This document shows positions 9,054-16,985 of a stretch of 64,000 nt of DNA, in pieces. The stretch is taken from positions 1,054,001 through 1,118,000 of the forward strand of contig NZ_AP025506.1 of NCBI RefSeq assembly GCF_024347595.1, in the 5' to 3' direction. Source of the DNA: Vibrio pomeroyi. Its GTDB lineage: Bacteria > Pseudomonadota > Gammaproteobacteria > Enterobacterales > Vibrionaceae. Numbering within the stretch: the stretch's first letter is position 1; every line of letters begins with the position of its first letter. A model generated the notes under the pieces. That model had not been told where the DNA came from and did no database searches. It worked only from the letters and a program-made list of their open reading frames with translations. The position numbers were made by a program, and so were the translations under genes.

Positions 9054-9488
9054 ATGAATATTGTCTGTGCGGAAAAACAAGAACTGGCTGATATCTATCA
9101 GCTTGAACATGCTTTGTTTGGCGACCATGCCTATCCGCAGTTTTTCTTTCGTCAGGCATTTGATTGCTGGGGCAAAGGCTTATTGGTTGCTAAGCAAGAA
9201 TCTAAGATTGCGGGCTATGCTTTGATGACAACCACAGATAAGCAGCATGAGTTTTGGATATTATCATTGGCGGTGGATCCGAATTATCGTGGGATGGGGA
9301 TTGGCCGAAAACTGATGCAGCATGCAATAGCGCAACTTCCTCAAGAGTCTAAGCTACTACTAACTGTGGATCCAAATAACGCATCGGCTTGTGCGCTTTA
9401 CGCATCGATGGGGTTCGTTACTATTACGCAAGAAGAAAACTACTTTGGTGATGATGAGGCAAGACTGGTGATGCAGCTCATCATCTAG
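9054..9488 (+). CDS. GNAT family N-acetyltransferase (RimI-like)
   Basis: A 144-residue single-domain acetyltransferase. Motif A, the acetyl-CoA pyrophosphate loop, reads LAVDPNYRGMGIGRKLM near residue 80 with the R/Q-x-x-G-x-G/A pattern. The following TVDPNNASACALYASMGF near residue 105 is the RimI-type motif B. This sub-group often acetylates protein N-termini or small amines; the substrate cannot be predicted. It is a single gene, convergent with the DUF3429 gene. Confidence 0.88.
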   Translation: MNIVCAEKQELADIYQLEHALFGDHAYPQFFFRQAFDCWGKGLLVAKQESKIAGYALMTTTDKQHEFWILSLAVDPNYRGMGIGRKLMQHAIAQLPQESKLLLTVDPNNASACALYASMGFVTITQEENYFGDDEARLVMQLII

Positions 9489-9543
9489 ATTTTTGCTAAC
9501 GGTTTTGGTCAAAGGCTTACGCTTCAACCAAACTCTCACAGGG

Positions 9544-10011
9544 CTATGTTAGCATCACGATACCGTGCATCAATACCACGCTAGAGGTGAGCCGAGTTCT
9601 CATGTCAAAGTATCCATCAGGACCTTCACTTTGGTTCTCTTCTCTCATAGCTCTTTCTGCTCGCCAAACCGCAATATATCCAAGGATGAGAATCAGAGTA
9701 GTGAGAAACTCTTTTTGCTCTCCAAGCAACACTGCCAACCATGCGATTAATACAATCACGTTGCTGAGAATTAGCGCCTTGTTACTGGTTTGGCTTTCGA
9801 AGTTTTCGATGCCATTTCCCCACAAGATTCCTGAAAGAAAACTCAAGATAACCACGCTGTAGGTGATGAATAGCGTTTCCCCACTTATTCCGATGAATTG
9901 GCTGTCGGTCAGAGACAGCAGTAGGCCGAATAGAAAAGGGACTAACCCCATGTACCCCAACTTGGCCATGGTGTTACGGGTTTGAGTTGTCGCCATGTAA
10001 TCCGCCCTCAT
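9544..10011 (-). CDS. DUF3429 membrane protein
   Basis: A 155-residue protein with about five hydrophobic segments matching DUF3429 (LGYMGLVPFLFGL at the start, SFLSGILWGNGIE in the middle, the latter being the best family mark). The function of the family is not known. The ATG overlaps the stop of the upstream glutathione peroxidase gene by four bases (10008-10011), so the two are translationally coupled, suggesting an envelope/oxidative-stress link. Confidence 0.85.
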   Translation of the reverse strand: MRADYMATTQTRNTMAKLGYMGLVPFLFGLLLSLTDSQFIGISGETLFITYSVVILSFLSGILWGNGIENFESQTSNKALILSNVIVLIAWLAVLLGEQKEFLTTLILILGYIAVWRAERAMREENQSEGPDGYFDMRTRLTSSVVLMHGIVMLT

Positions 10012-10553
10012 AACTGTTGCTCAATCGCGTTTTTGAGTGTGGCACTCACTGGAGATATTGAGCTAGGAAAGGTTGCGACCACTTTGCCTTCTTTACTGAT
10101 CAAGAATTTGTAGAAGTTCCACTTGGGTGTTACGCCTGCTTGCTGCTGTATCTCGGCAAATACTGGGTTGGCACTAGTGCCAGACAGCGAAGCTCGCGCC
10201 ATCATAGGGAATGTCACACCGTAGTCGAGGTAACAGACTTTAGCTGATTTCTCTTCGCTTCCCTTGTCTTGGCGAAAATCATTACTTGGAAAACCGATAA
10301 CCGTGAATCCTTGGTCTTTATAGGTTTGATGAAGTTGCTCGAGCTGCTCAAATTGCGGAGTAAAGCCACATTGGCTTGCCGTATTAACCACTAACAAAGT
10401 CTTGCCTTGAAATTCATCACACAGGGCGATTTCTTCGGTTGAGTTTAACAAGCGTTGTTTGCCATTAAGTATCTCGGGGCAACTCGCTGCAAAAGCGATA
10501 GAGCTTGTTAGGCTGGTAATCAATACGGTTGAGCAAAGTAGTGAACATTTCAT
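10008..10553 (-). CDS. Exported glutathione peroxidase family protein
   Basis: A 181-residue thiol peroxidase of the GPx family with an N-terminal signal peptide (residues 1-23, ending SSIAFAAS). The peroxidatic cysteine is Cys62 in NTASQCGFTPQ. The tetrad region reads GFPSNDFRQDKG, where most family members have a C-N-Q-F pattern, so the glutamine position is replaced. The conserved WNFYKFLI is near residue 145. It would reduce peroxides in the periplasm, probably with a thioredoxin-like donor instead of glutathione. Overlaps the DUF3429 start by 4 bp and is the first gene of that pair. Confidence 0.9.
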   Translation of the reverse strand: MKCSLLCSTVLITSLTSSIAFAASCPEILNGKQRLLNSTEEIALCDEFQGKTLLVVNTASQCGFTPQFEQLEQLHQTYKDQGFTVIGFPSNDFRQDKGSEEKSAKVCYLDYGVTFPMMARASLSGTSANPVFAEIQQQAGVTPKWNFYKFLISKEGKVVATFPSSISPVSATLKNAIEQQL

Positions 10554-10622
10554 AGGTTTGGCTCATTTTAGTTAGCGTAATGGTTATTACTCTTGAGCAC
10601 GTTGAAATGATCACTTTGCTCG

Positions 10623-11993
10623 TTATTTACTGTCGCTTTCGCTATCGTTTCCCCTCTCGTTTTTAGTTGTGCTTTTGCTCTCTGACATAAGATATGGAGC
10701 GACCAAACGGCTGATATTCACTTTCGCACCAAGACGCGCCGCTAATAGATACATGCCACCAATTTTTCGGTGTAGGAACAGCGCATCGGCGGGCGGTGTG
10801 TGCCAATACTCTTGCTCCATGCTCAATATGGTGCCCGCTTCACGAAGCTTTTGTGCTAATCCACTGGCTTTGAAGTCGTACTCTTCGTCAACCAACATCG
10901 GTTCACAGGCCATTGTTACGAGGTTTAGAATCGCTTGGCGTTGATCGGGGAGGATTGTCTCGCTAAAGAATCCAATTTGCTCTAACGCTTGGTTGAGCCC
11001 TTGCTCATCGTTATTAATCACTGACGAAAAGGCTAAGCGATAACCCTCACTGAAGCGGTCGCTGTATTCTCGGGTTGCTCCGAAATCTAATAAGCCAATT
11101 TGTCGGGTGTTTTCAACGTATAAGTAGTTGGCGAAATTGGGATCGGTTTGCACCATCTTGAAATCGAACAATTCTCTGAACAGAAGCTCGAGCAAGCTGT
11201 GCATTACAAAGTCACGTGTGCTTTGGTCGTAACTTTCGATTTGCTCTATCGAAACGCCCTCGATGAAGTCCATGGCGAGCACGGATTCTGAAGAGACTTG
11301 CTGATGGATCTTAGGTACCACGAAGTGAGAGTGCGCTTTTAATGCATCATGATAACGAGTCGCGTAGTCAGCCTCACGAGCATAGTCCGCTTCATCGTGG
11401 AGCTGTTTCTTTGCCTCTTCTAACAAGCCTTTGTAGTCGACCGACTTTGGTATCAAGCCAACAATATTGAGCAGTGTGCCGACGTTATCAACATCGCTGT
11501 CGATGCTTTTTCGAATGCCTGGGTATTGGACTTTGACGGCGAGTTTGTCCCCCGCATCGCTATAGGCTTGGTGAACTTGGCCGATAGACGCACTGGCAAT
11601 CGGTTTAAAGTTGAAGGACAGGAATTCTGTTTTCCAATGGTTCCCGAGCGAGCTTTCTAAGACTTGATTGAGTTGTTTGGTTGGCAGCGGATCGGCGTCT
11701 GAACGCAGGCGAGAAAGAATGTCGGCTAACTCCGGCTCCAAGACGTCACCCGCATCCATTGACAGCATCTGCCCTAACTTCATAGCCGCACCGCGCAGGT
11801 GTGCGAGTTGATCGGTCAGGCGAGCAATGTTTTGTGGCGTTAACAATAAGTCTTTTGCTTTGGGCCTGTTGCCCTGTGCAATCTGTTTGGTGCCTTCCGT
11901 TAGCACATTGCCCGCGACCCTTGTCGCCAGCGAGGCAAACTTACTGAATCTAGAAATTCGATGTGTGGGAAGGTTTCTCTCTTTTGCCGACAT
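10623..11993 (-). CDS. ABC1/UbiB (AarF) family atypical kinase
   Basis: A 456-residue ABC1-family protein. The KxGQ motif typical of the family appears as MKLGQMLSMDAG near residue 70, the alanine-rich ATP-binding loop as ASASIGQVHQA near residue 133, the ion-pair lysine in LAVKVQYPG, and the catalytic-loop and metal-binding equivalents in QTDPNFANYLY and LLDFGATRE. ABC1 proteins bind ATP and support ubiquinone biosynthesis or lipid handling. Genuine UbiB is longer with two C-terminal membrane helices, which I do not see, so this is a paralogue of unknown substrate. It is the first gene of the minus-strand run but 70 bp separate it from the peroxidase. Confidence 0.9.
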   Translation of the reverse strand: MSAKERNLPTHRISRFSKFASLATRVAGNVLTEGTKQIAQGNRPKAKDLLLTPQNIARLTDQLAHLRGAAMKLGQMLSMDAGDVLEPELADILSRLRSDADPLPTKQLNQVLESSLGNHWKTEFLSFNFKPIASASIGQVHQAYSDAGDKLAVKVQYPGIRKSIDSDVDNVGTLLNIVGLIPKSVDYKGLLEEAKKQLHDEADYAREADYATRYHDALKAHSHFVVPKIHQQVSSESVLAMDFIEGVSIEQIESYDQSTRDFVMHSLLELLFRELFDFKMVQTDPNFANYLYVENTRQIGLLDFGATREYSDRFSEGYRLAFSSVINNDEQGLNQALEQIGFFSETILPDQRQAILNLVTMACEPMLVDEEYDFKASGLAQKLREAGTILSMEQEYWHTPPADALFLHRKIGGMYLLAARLGAKVNISRLVAPYLMSESKSTTKNERGNDSESDSK

Positions 11994-12288
11994 AAAGGTT
12001 CTCTCTGGGAATCAGGGTTGATACCAATCGTAGTAAATAACTGTTCACCCTAGCTTGTTAAAAATCTCGATAACGTCGTTAGATTTTTTTGATTGTAGAA
12101 TAACTACTTATCGAAACTTCTTGTCGAAAAGAGCCGCCTTGTTCTCAAGCTTTTTTCCTGCGCTATTTCTGGACACTTACTTACTGTGATTGGTATGACT
12201 ACAAAGTTCTATCAATCATTACACAACCGTATGTTTTGTTGTGCTAACTTGTCGCGTGGAACAGTAAACAGAATTAAAAGGACAAAGC

Positions 12289-12384
12289 ATGAAATTTATT
12301 TGGTTGAAAGTGGCCGTTACGGTATTGGTGTTCGGAGCTCTGTTTGGCATCGTGTACTACAAAGTCGCCAGCGGCATGTCTTAA
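12289..12384 (+). CDS. 31-residue single-pass membrane protein
   Basis: A short frame with ATG at 12289, stop TAA at 12382-12384 and a good AAAGGA ribosome-binding site 6 nt upstream. The product has a short N-terminus with lysine and tryptophan, a hydrophobic helix of about 17 residues (VAVTVLVFGALFGIVYY) and a short tail KVASGMS. It resembles the membrane anchor of RND-efflux adaptor proteins, but no adaptor body follows. It could be a genuine small membrane protein or a residue of a deleted gene. The upstream 290 bp hold nothing else I recognise. Confidence 0.55.
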   Translation: MKFIWLKVAVTVLVFGALFGIVYYKVASGMS

Positions 12385-12405
12385 TTCCAATGCAATTTAG
12401 TACAG

Positions 12406-12792
12406 CTATTTAGTGCAGCTGTTACCGTTGCAACGTGACTTTCCGGTTAGCCAGAACGAAATTTTATATCGATTCTTGGCAAACCGTAGATAACACCAGT
12501 CTGCCATTGGCTTAAAGATCGCCCAACGTAATGGGGCATACAGCCAACCCTTTCCTACTAGCTTCCACGCTTGGTAAGTCACATCTAAACCAAGCAACAG
12601 CTTTCCGTTTTCGTCCAGTGCATGCAAGATTGTATTGGCTGCCTCGGCATCTATTTGCGGGTAGTTTGAAAACGCTTCACTGTAGATATCGACGGTCTGG
12701 ATCTGATCTTTGGAATCAGACATAGTCAGCGCTGCCATCTCTTTTGCACAAAGTGGACAGGTTCCATCGTAAAATATCGTTAATGCAGTCAT
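12406..12792 (-). CDS. DCC-family thiol-disulfide oxidoreductase (DUF393)
   Basis: A 128-residue protein opening with the diagnostic FYDGTCPLCAKEM, in which the CxxC lies at residues 11-14. DUF393/DCC1 proteins have a thioredoxin-like fold, and the two cysteines fit a redox site. LYAPLRWAIFKPMADWCYLRFAKNR near residue 90 is also typical. Start ATG 12792 is backed by AAGGA 7 nt upstream. A longer frame to 12840 lacks a good ribosome-binding site. The substrate is unknown. Confidence 0.88.
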   Translation of the reverse strand: MTALTIFYDGTCPLCAKEMAALTMSDSKDQIQTVDIYSEAFSNYPQIDAEAANTILHALDENGKLLLGLDVTYQAWKLVGKGWLYAPLRWAIFKPMADWCYLRFAKNRYKISFWLTGKSRCNGNSCTK

Positions 12793-12954
12793 TGTTTTCC
12801 TTACTATTTTCATCAATTTCAATTGATACGACATTACCATTTAGGTGGATCATTCTGCCCAGTTATCCGACACTGTTATTGTGACAACTAATTTACAGTA
12901 TCATCTCGAGGTAACATCCGTTCCATGCATTTAAAAAATAAGAGCCTATCTCCA

Positions 12955-13512
12955 ATGACAACAAAGTTAATGAACCGTTTGATTATAGCTGTGACAGCCC
13001 TGATGCTCAGTGGTTGTGTTAGCTATAGCATTACCGAACAAGAAATGACGAAGTACCTTGAAGATTCCGTGATGTTAGAACAGGAAGTGGGTGTACAAAA
13101 CGTTATGTACGCACAAGTGGCTGTGGATGATCTAGAAGTACAAATTGGCCGAGCCGATGAACAACGCGTGTCCGTGTTGGCGAATACCAATGCAAAAGTT
13201 CAAGTGTTCAATATGCCTAATATGGGGTTGGATTTAGACTTAGAGTTCAGCGCGATTCCTGAATACGACAAGGAAAGTGGCGAGGTATATCTAAAGTCGC
13301 TGCGACTAGAGCGCTTTGAAGAAAAAGGCAAACAGCTTTCGCCTGAAATAGAAACACTACTCAAACCAGCGGTATCGATGATAGGTTTTGCTTTGTCTCA
13401 GTCTCCCGTTTACAAACTCGATAGCAACAAAGTTCAAGAGTCGTTGATTAAATCATCAGAACCCAATCTGGTGATCAGAGACAATAAGCTGGTCATCGAA
13501 CTGTTCGATTAA
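12955..13512 (+). CDS. DUF1439 lipoprotein (YceB-like)
   Basis: A 185-residue lipoprotein from the ATG at 12955; the lipobox LMLSGC puts the acylated cysteine at about residue 21. The mature protein matches DUF1439/YceB, a tubular lipid-binding-like fold in which long beta-strands surround a cavity (FSAIPEYDKESGEVYLKSLRLERFE is the region near residue 100). Family function is not established; it may bind lipid. Alternative starts are ATG 12970 and the upstream ATG 12925. It is monocistronic, ending in a hairpin at 13548. Confidence 0.85.
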   Translation: MTTKLMNRLIIAVTALMLSGCVSYSITEQEMTKYLEDSVMLEQEVGVQNVMYAQVAVDDLEVQIGRADEQRVSVLANTNAKVQVFNMPNMGLDLDLEFSAIPEYDKESGEVYLKSLRLERFEEKGKQLSPEIETLLKPAVSMIGFALSQSPVYKLDSNKVQESLIKSSEPNLVIRDNKLVIELFD

Positions 13513-13547
13513 CCCTTCATGCATTAGCTTTGACTAAGCTCACACAT

Positions 13548-13577
13548 AATGGCTGCCTACTGGGTGGCCATTTTTGT
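13548..13577 (+). terminator. Probable terminator after DUF1439 lipoprotein
   Basis: Imperfect inverted repeat around AATGGCTGCC and GGGTGGCCATT followed by TTTTTG, 35 bp after the stop. Confidence 0.6.
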
Positions 13578-13713
13578 TTCTATCGATCTAGTACATCAAC
13601 TTCACCGATCTGGCCATTTATTGAATTAGCCGCGTATCTCACCTTTACTTTACTCTTGTGAGCAAGTCATCGCTTCAGTCATCAAATCATAAAAAAGAAA
13701 AGGTGAACGAACA

Positions 13714-15276
13714 ATGAAGAGTCCAGTAATCGCGGATAACAAACCCGTCAAAGTCGAGCTGACAGAGGGAGAAGAGTATTACTTTTGTACCTGCGGCCGA
13801 TCTAAAAGTCAGCCCTTTTGTGACGGTTCCCATGCCGGTACGGGTTTCAAACCGAAAAGCTTTGTCGCCGAAGAAAGCGGAGACGCCTACCTTTGCCGCT
13901 GTAAGTATTCCAACAACCTTCCTTTCTGCGATGGCACTCATAAACAGTTTACTGCTGAACAAGTTGGGCAAGAAGGCCCAGAGGTTCACATTCAAGCGGC
14001 TGCGCCAGATTTGTCGCCGGCTGCGAGCGCAACCAAAGAAGAACCGACCGTCGAGTTTATTCATCAGTTAGCGCGTGATGGTTTATCCAAGGTCGGACAT
14101 CATGGGCCAATGACCTCCATGGGCGTGCCAAGACACCTATTGCCTCACTGGGATGATATTCAAGTAATGGTCACGCAAATGGCCACCAAGCCTTTGCTGG
14201 AGAACGTGCAAGTTGGAACTGAACTGATTATTGGTCCCAAAGCGAAGAAGCCACTTAAATTGGACATCTCTTTGTTTGTGTCTGATATGAGCTTTGGCTC
14301 GCTGTCTGAAGAAGCAAAAGTCTCATTGGCGAAAGGTGCTGAACTCGCAGGGACGGGCATCTGCTCCGGTGAAGGCGGTATGTTACCCGAAGAGCAAGCG
14401 GCGAACTCTCGTTATTTTTATGAGTTAGCCAGTGCTCAGTTTGGTTACGATGAAGCCAAGCTCAAGAACGTTCAAGCCTTTCACTTTAAAGGTGGGCAGG
14501 GTGCCAAAACCGGAACGGGCGGGCACTTACCGGGCGCGAAGAACATAGGTAAAATCGCGGAAGTGCGTGGCATAGAAGCGGGCACGGCTGCGATTTCTCC
14601 ACCCACCTTTGTCGACCTTAAAACGGTCGAGGATTTCAAACAGTTCGCCGACCGAGTTAGAGAGGTGACGGGCGGCATCCCGATTGGCTTTAAGTTAAGT
14701 GCTAATCACATCGAAGAAGACATTCAGTTCGCGCTTGATGCCAGTGCCGATTACATCATCTTGGATGGGCGTGGCGGCGGTACTGGGGCGGCGCCAGAGA
14801 TGTTCCGTGACCATATCAGTGTTCCCACTATCCCAGCCCTCGCTCGTGCTAGAGCGTATCTCGATAAACAAGGGGTCAGTGACAGAGTCACATTGATCAT
14901 TACAGGCGGTTTGCGCGTGCCGATGGACTTTGTGAAAGCGATGGCACTTGGTGCTGATGGTGTCGCTATCTCAAACAGTGCTATGCAGTCGATAGGTTGT
15001 GTGGCGGCAAGAATGTGTAACACCAATAATTGCCCAGCGGGTATTGCGACTCAAAAGGCCGACTTACGCCAGCGTTTAAATGTTGAGAAGGCATCGAATC
15101 AGCTTAAGAACTTCTTCGAAGCCTCGACAGAATTAATGCAAGTGATGGCGAGGGCATGTGGGCATGATCATTTGAATCAATTTAACCCTCATGATTTAGC
15201 CACATGGAATCGTGAAATGGCGGAGCTATCGGGCGTTGCTTATTCGGGTTTCAGTTCATTAAATAAACTTAAGTAA
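13714..15276 (+). CDS. CDGSH iron-sulfur / FMN-dependent glutamate synthase-like fusion
   Basis: A 520-residue two-part protein. Residues 1-80 contain two CDGSH-type 2Fe-2S motifs: CTCGRSKSQPFCDGSH (residues 29-44) and CRCKYSNNLPFCDGTH (near 66-81). After an alanine-rich linker, residues about 115-520 are the synthase domain of GltB-type glutamate synthase: FVSDMSFGSLSEEAK, GTGICSGEGGMLPEE, FKGGQGAKTGTGG, GRGGGTGAAPE and the NTNNCPAGIATQ cluster-binding C-region. The amidotransferase domain and the GltD partner are missing, so it cannot be ordinary GltBD. By inference it is an FMN/iron-sulfur oxidoreductase with its own electron-transfer module. AGGTGAACGAACA precedes the ATG. Confidence 0.85.
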   Translation: MKSPVIADNKPVKVELTEGEEYYFCTCGRSKSQPFCDGSHAGTGFKPKSFVAEESGDAYLCRCKYSNNLPFCDGTHKQFTAEQVGQEGPEVHIQAAAPDLSPAASATKEEPTVEFIHQLARDGLSKVGHHGPMTSMGVPRHLLPHWDDIQVMVTQMATKPLLENVQVGTELIIGPKAKKPLKLDISLFVSDMSFGSLSEEAKVSLAKGAELAGTGICSGEGGMLPEEQAANSRYFYELASAQFGYDEAKLKNVQAFHFKGGQGAKTGTGGHLPGAKNIGKIAEVRGIEAGTAAISPPTFVDLKTVEDFKQFADRVREVTGGIPIGFKLSANHIEEDIQFALDASADYIILDGRGGGTGAAPEMFRDHISVPTIPALARARAYLDKQGVSDRVTLIITGGLRVPMDFVKAMALGADGVAISNSAMQSIGCVAARMCNTNNCPAGIATQKADLRQRLNVEKASNQLKNFFEASTELMQVMARACGHDHLNQFNPHDLATWNREMAELSGVAYSGFSSLNKLK

Positions 15277-15290
15277 ATAACCTTTCAATA

Positions 15291-15327
15291 AAGCACACCT
15301 ACTGCATTTGTAGGTGTGCTTATTTTT
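15291..15327 (+). terminator. Strong rho-independent terminator
   Basis: Perfect 12-bp stem AAGCACACCTAC / GTAGGTGTGCTT with a 7-nt loop, followed by ATTTTTG. It closes the fusion-oxidoreductase gene and separates it from the SoxR-controlled promoter about 90 bp on. Confidence 0.9.
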
Positions 15328-15417
15328 GCCTGTGTCATACGATGCCATGCTCCATCCATTGTAATCATATGATTTATAGTCGTTTTTAAATTATTTTCTA
15401 TTTTTTGAAAATATCGC

Positions 15418-15448
15418 TTTACCTCAAGTTAACTTGAGGTTTTATCAT
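15418..15448 (+). promoter_or_regulatory. SoxR box in a MerR-type promoter driving nat
   Basis: A perfect 20-bp palindrome ACCTCAAGTTAACTTGAGGT lies at 15421-15440. From memory it equals the SoxR operator of the Escherichia coli soxS promoter. It sits between a -35-like TTTACC (15418-15423) and a -10-like TATCAT (15443-15448), giving the over-long 19-bp spacer that MerR-family activators twist into shape. It is 112 bp upstream of the acetyltransferase ATG. Confidence 0.9.
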
Positions 15449-15551
15449 CCTCCCCAATCGAAAAACATAAACAATCACCTTGTCATTTTTGAGTATTGTA
15501 AGCTTGGAAGACGTCAGTCATTAGGTGATGAAAACGAATCAGGGGTTAGGT

Positions 15552-16343
15552 ATGGAGCAGCGTCAGATCACCGAGTATTTTTCAAGAATCGGCTTATCTC
15601 AGCCAAGCAACACCACAATCGAAAGCCTAAAGGCGATTCATCAAAATCAACACAGAAGTATCCCGTTTGAAAACTTTGATGTGATTAATGGTCAACCTAT
15701 TCAGCTTTCAGCAGAGGCACTGCATCAAAAGCTGGTGGTAAATCAACGAGGCGGTTACTGCCAAGAGTTAAATGGACTGTTGTTGAACGTGCTCACCCAT
15801 TTGGGCTTTGAAGCAAGAAGTTTACTTGGCCGAGTGCACCTAGTCGGCGAGCCGACAGGGCGCAGCCATCGAGTCACCATGGTGACCATCGATGACAAGC
15901 AGTGGTTGGTGGATGCGGGCTTTGGCACCTTTACACCTCGAGCTCCATTGCTGCTAGAAACCGCTCTGGAACAATCTAATGACTTACAAACCTTCCGCTT
16001 CGTAGAAGACGAGCTATACGGCTTGCTACTGCAAATTAAGCAGGGCGAAGAGTGGATGAAGGTATACAGCCTAGACATGACTCACGTGTGTGCGAACGAT
16101 TTAGAGTCGAGTAACTTCTTTACCTCTAACAGCCCGAAATCGATTTTTACATCGAACTGTATTGCAGCGCTGCCTATTGAAGATGGGATTGTCACGCTAC
16201 TCAACCAAACCATCAAAGTGACCAAAAACGGCATTACCGAAGAGTGGTCATTAGAGGACGAGGCGTCTTACTTTGCAGCCTTACAAACTTACTTTGGGCT
16301 CACACTCAACGTACCTTTTTCACTTTTAAAGAAATGTTTCTAA
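15552..16343 (+). CDS. nat: Arylamine N-acetyltransferase
   Basis: A 263-residue enzyme of the NAT family with the Cys-His-Asp triad: Cys70 in RGGYCQELN, His106 in RSHRVTM and Asp121 in VDAGFGT. The opening also fits (FENFDV near residue 39). It transfers acetyl from acetyl-CoA to aromatic amines and hydrazines. The start ATG 15552 is preceded by AGGGG; an upstream ATG/GTG pair at 15525-15528 is a weaker choice. It is first in an operon with an FMN reductase 19 bp downstream, and the only visible promoter is the SoxR-type one, so expression should follow redox-cycling agents. Family assignment is firm; regulation is inferred. Confidence 0.93.
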   Translation: MEQRQITEYFSRIGLSQPSNTTIESLKAIHQNQHRSIPFENFDVINGQPIQLSAEALHQKLVVNQRGGYCQELNGLLLNVLTHLGFEARSLLGRVHLVGEPTGRSHRVTMVTIDDKQWLVDAGFGTFTPRAPLLLETALEQSNDLQTFRFVEDELYGLLLQIKQGEEWMKVYSLDMTHVCANDLESSNFFTSNSPKSIFTSNCIAALPIEDGIVTLLNQTIKVTKNGITEEWSLEDEASYFAALQTYFGLTLNVPFSLLKKCF

Positions 16344-16362
16344 CCAAATTTGAGGATAAATA

Positions 16363-16887
16363 ATGAAAGTATTAGCGATTGGTGCGACCAACAGTACAAC
16401 ATCAATTAACCAACAACTTGCAGCGTACACAGCAGGTTTAGTCGAAGGCGCACAAGTCGAGGTGCTCGACCTTAATGATTTCGAGATGCCAATTTACAGC
16501 GAGAAAAGAGAGCAAGATTCAGGTGTTCATCAACACGCTCAACGCTTCTTCGAGAAGATTGGAGAGTCAGATGCGGTCGTCATCTCCTTTGCGGAATACA
16601 ACGGCTCATACACAGCGGCCTTTAAAAACGTATTTGATTGGGCATCGCGCATCGATATGAAAGTGTACCAAGGCAAACCTGTGGTAATGCTGGCTACCTC
16701 TCCGGGCCCTGGTGGTGCGACGTCGGTGTTATCTTCTGCGGTTAACTCTGCGCCTTACTTCGATGCCGATGTAAAAGGATCGATGTCTGTTCCGAGCTTC
16801 TACGATAACTTCGATATGGAAACGGGCGAGATGACTAACCTAGAGATGATCGACAATCTTAAGATGATCATGAAAAAGATCGGTTAA
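16363..16887 (+). CDS. NADPH-dependent FMN reductase / azo- or quinone reductase-like
   Basis: A 174-residue flavodoxin-fold reductase. It begins VLAIGATNSTTSINQQLAAY (phosphate-binding loop for FMN), contains SFAEYNGSYTAAFKNVFDWASR near residue 78 (the P-E-Y-N-G-S motif with A for P), and LATSPGPGGATSVLSS near residue 110. Members reduce FMN, quinones, azo dyes or chromate. It is second gene of the SoxR-promoter operon, 19 bp after nat, so it plausibly removes or detoxifies redox-cycling aromatic compounds together with NAT. Confidence 0.88.
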   Translation: MKVLAIGATNSTTSINQQLAAYTAGLVEGAQVEVLDLNDFEMPIYSEKREQDSGVHQHAQRFFEKIGESDAVVISFAEYNGSYTAAFKNVFDWASRIDMKVYQGKPVVMLATSPGPGGATSVLSSAVNSAPYFDADVKGSMSVPSFYDNFDMETGEMTNLEMIDNLKMIMKKIG

Positions 16888-16948
16888 GTAGCTTTTGTAC
16901 ACTCAGTTCATTCGCTTCATGCCGTGGGCGGGTAGATCATAAATGAAG

Positions 16949-16974
16949 AGGCAGCCATAACGTCATGGCTGCCT
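16949..16974 (-). terminator. Hairpin downstream of enoyl-CoA hydratase-like gene
   Basis: Perfect 10-bp stem AGGCAGCCAT / ATGGCTGCCT with a 6-nt loop. Read on the minus strand it is followed by CTTCATTT, a weak T-tract, and it lies 12 bp past that gene's stop. Confidence 0.6.
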
Positions 16975-16985
16975 TAGGTGCTGTA

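Noticed and set aside
10623..11993. Genuine UbiB
   Set aside because: It is shorter, has no C-terminal membrane helices and no ubiE/ubiJ neighbours.
12186..12413. 75-codon plus-strand frame around the small membrane protein
   Set aside because: It overlaps the 31-residue gene in another frame, has no ribosome-binding site and a disordered composition.
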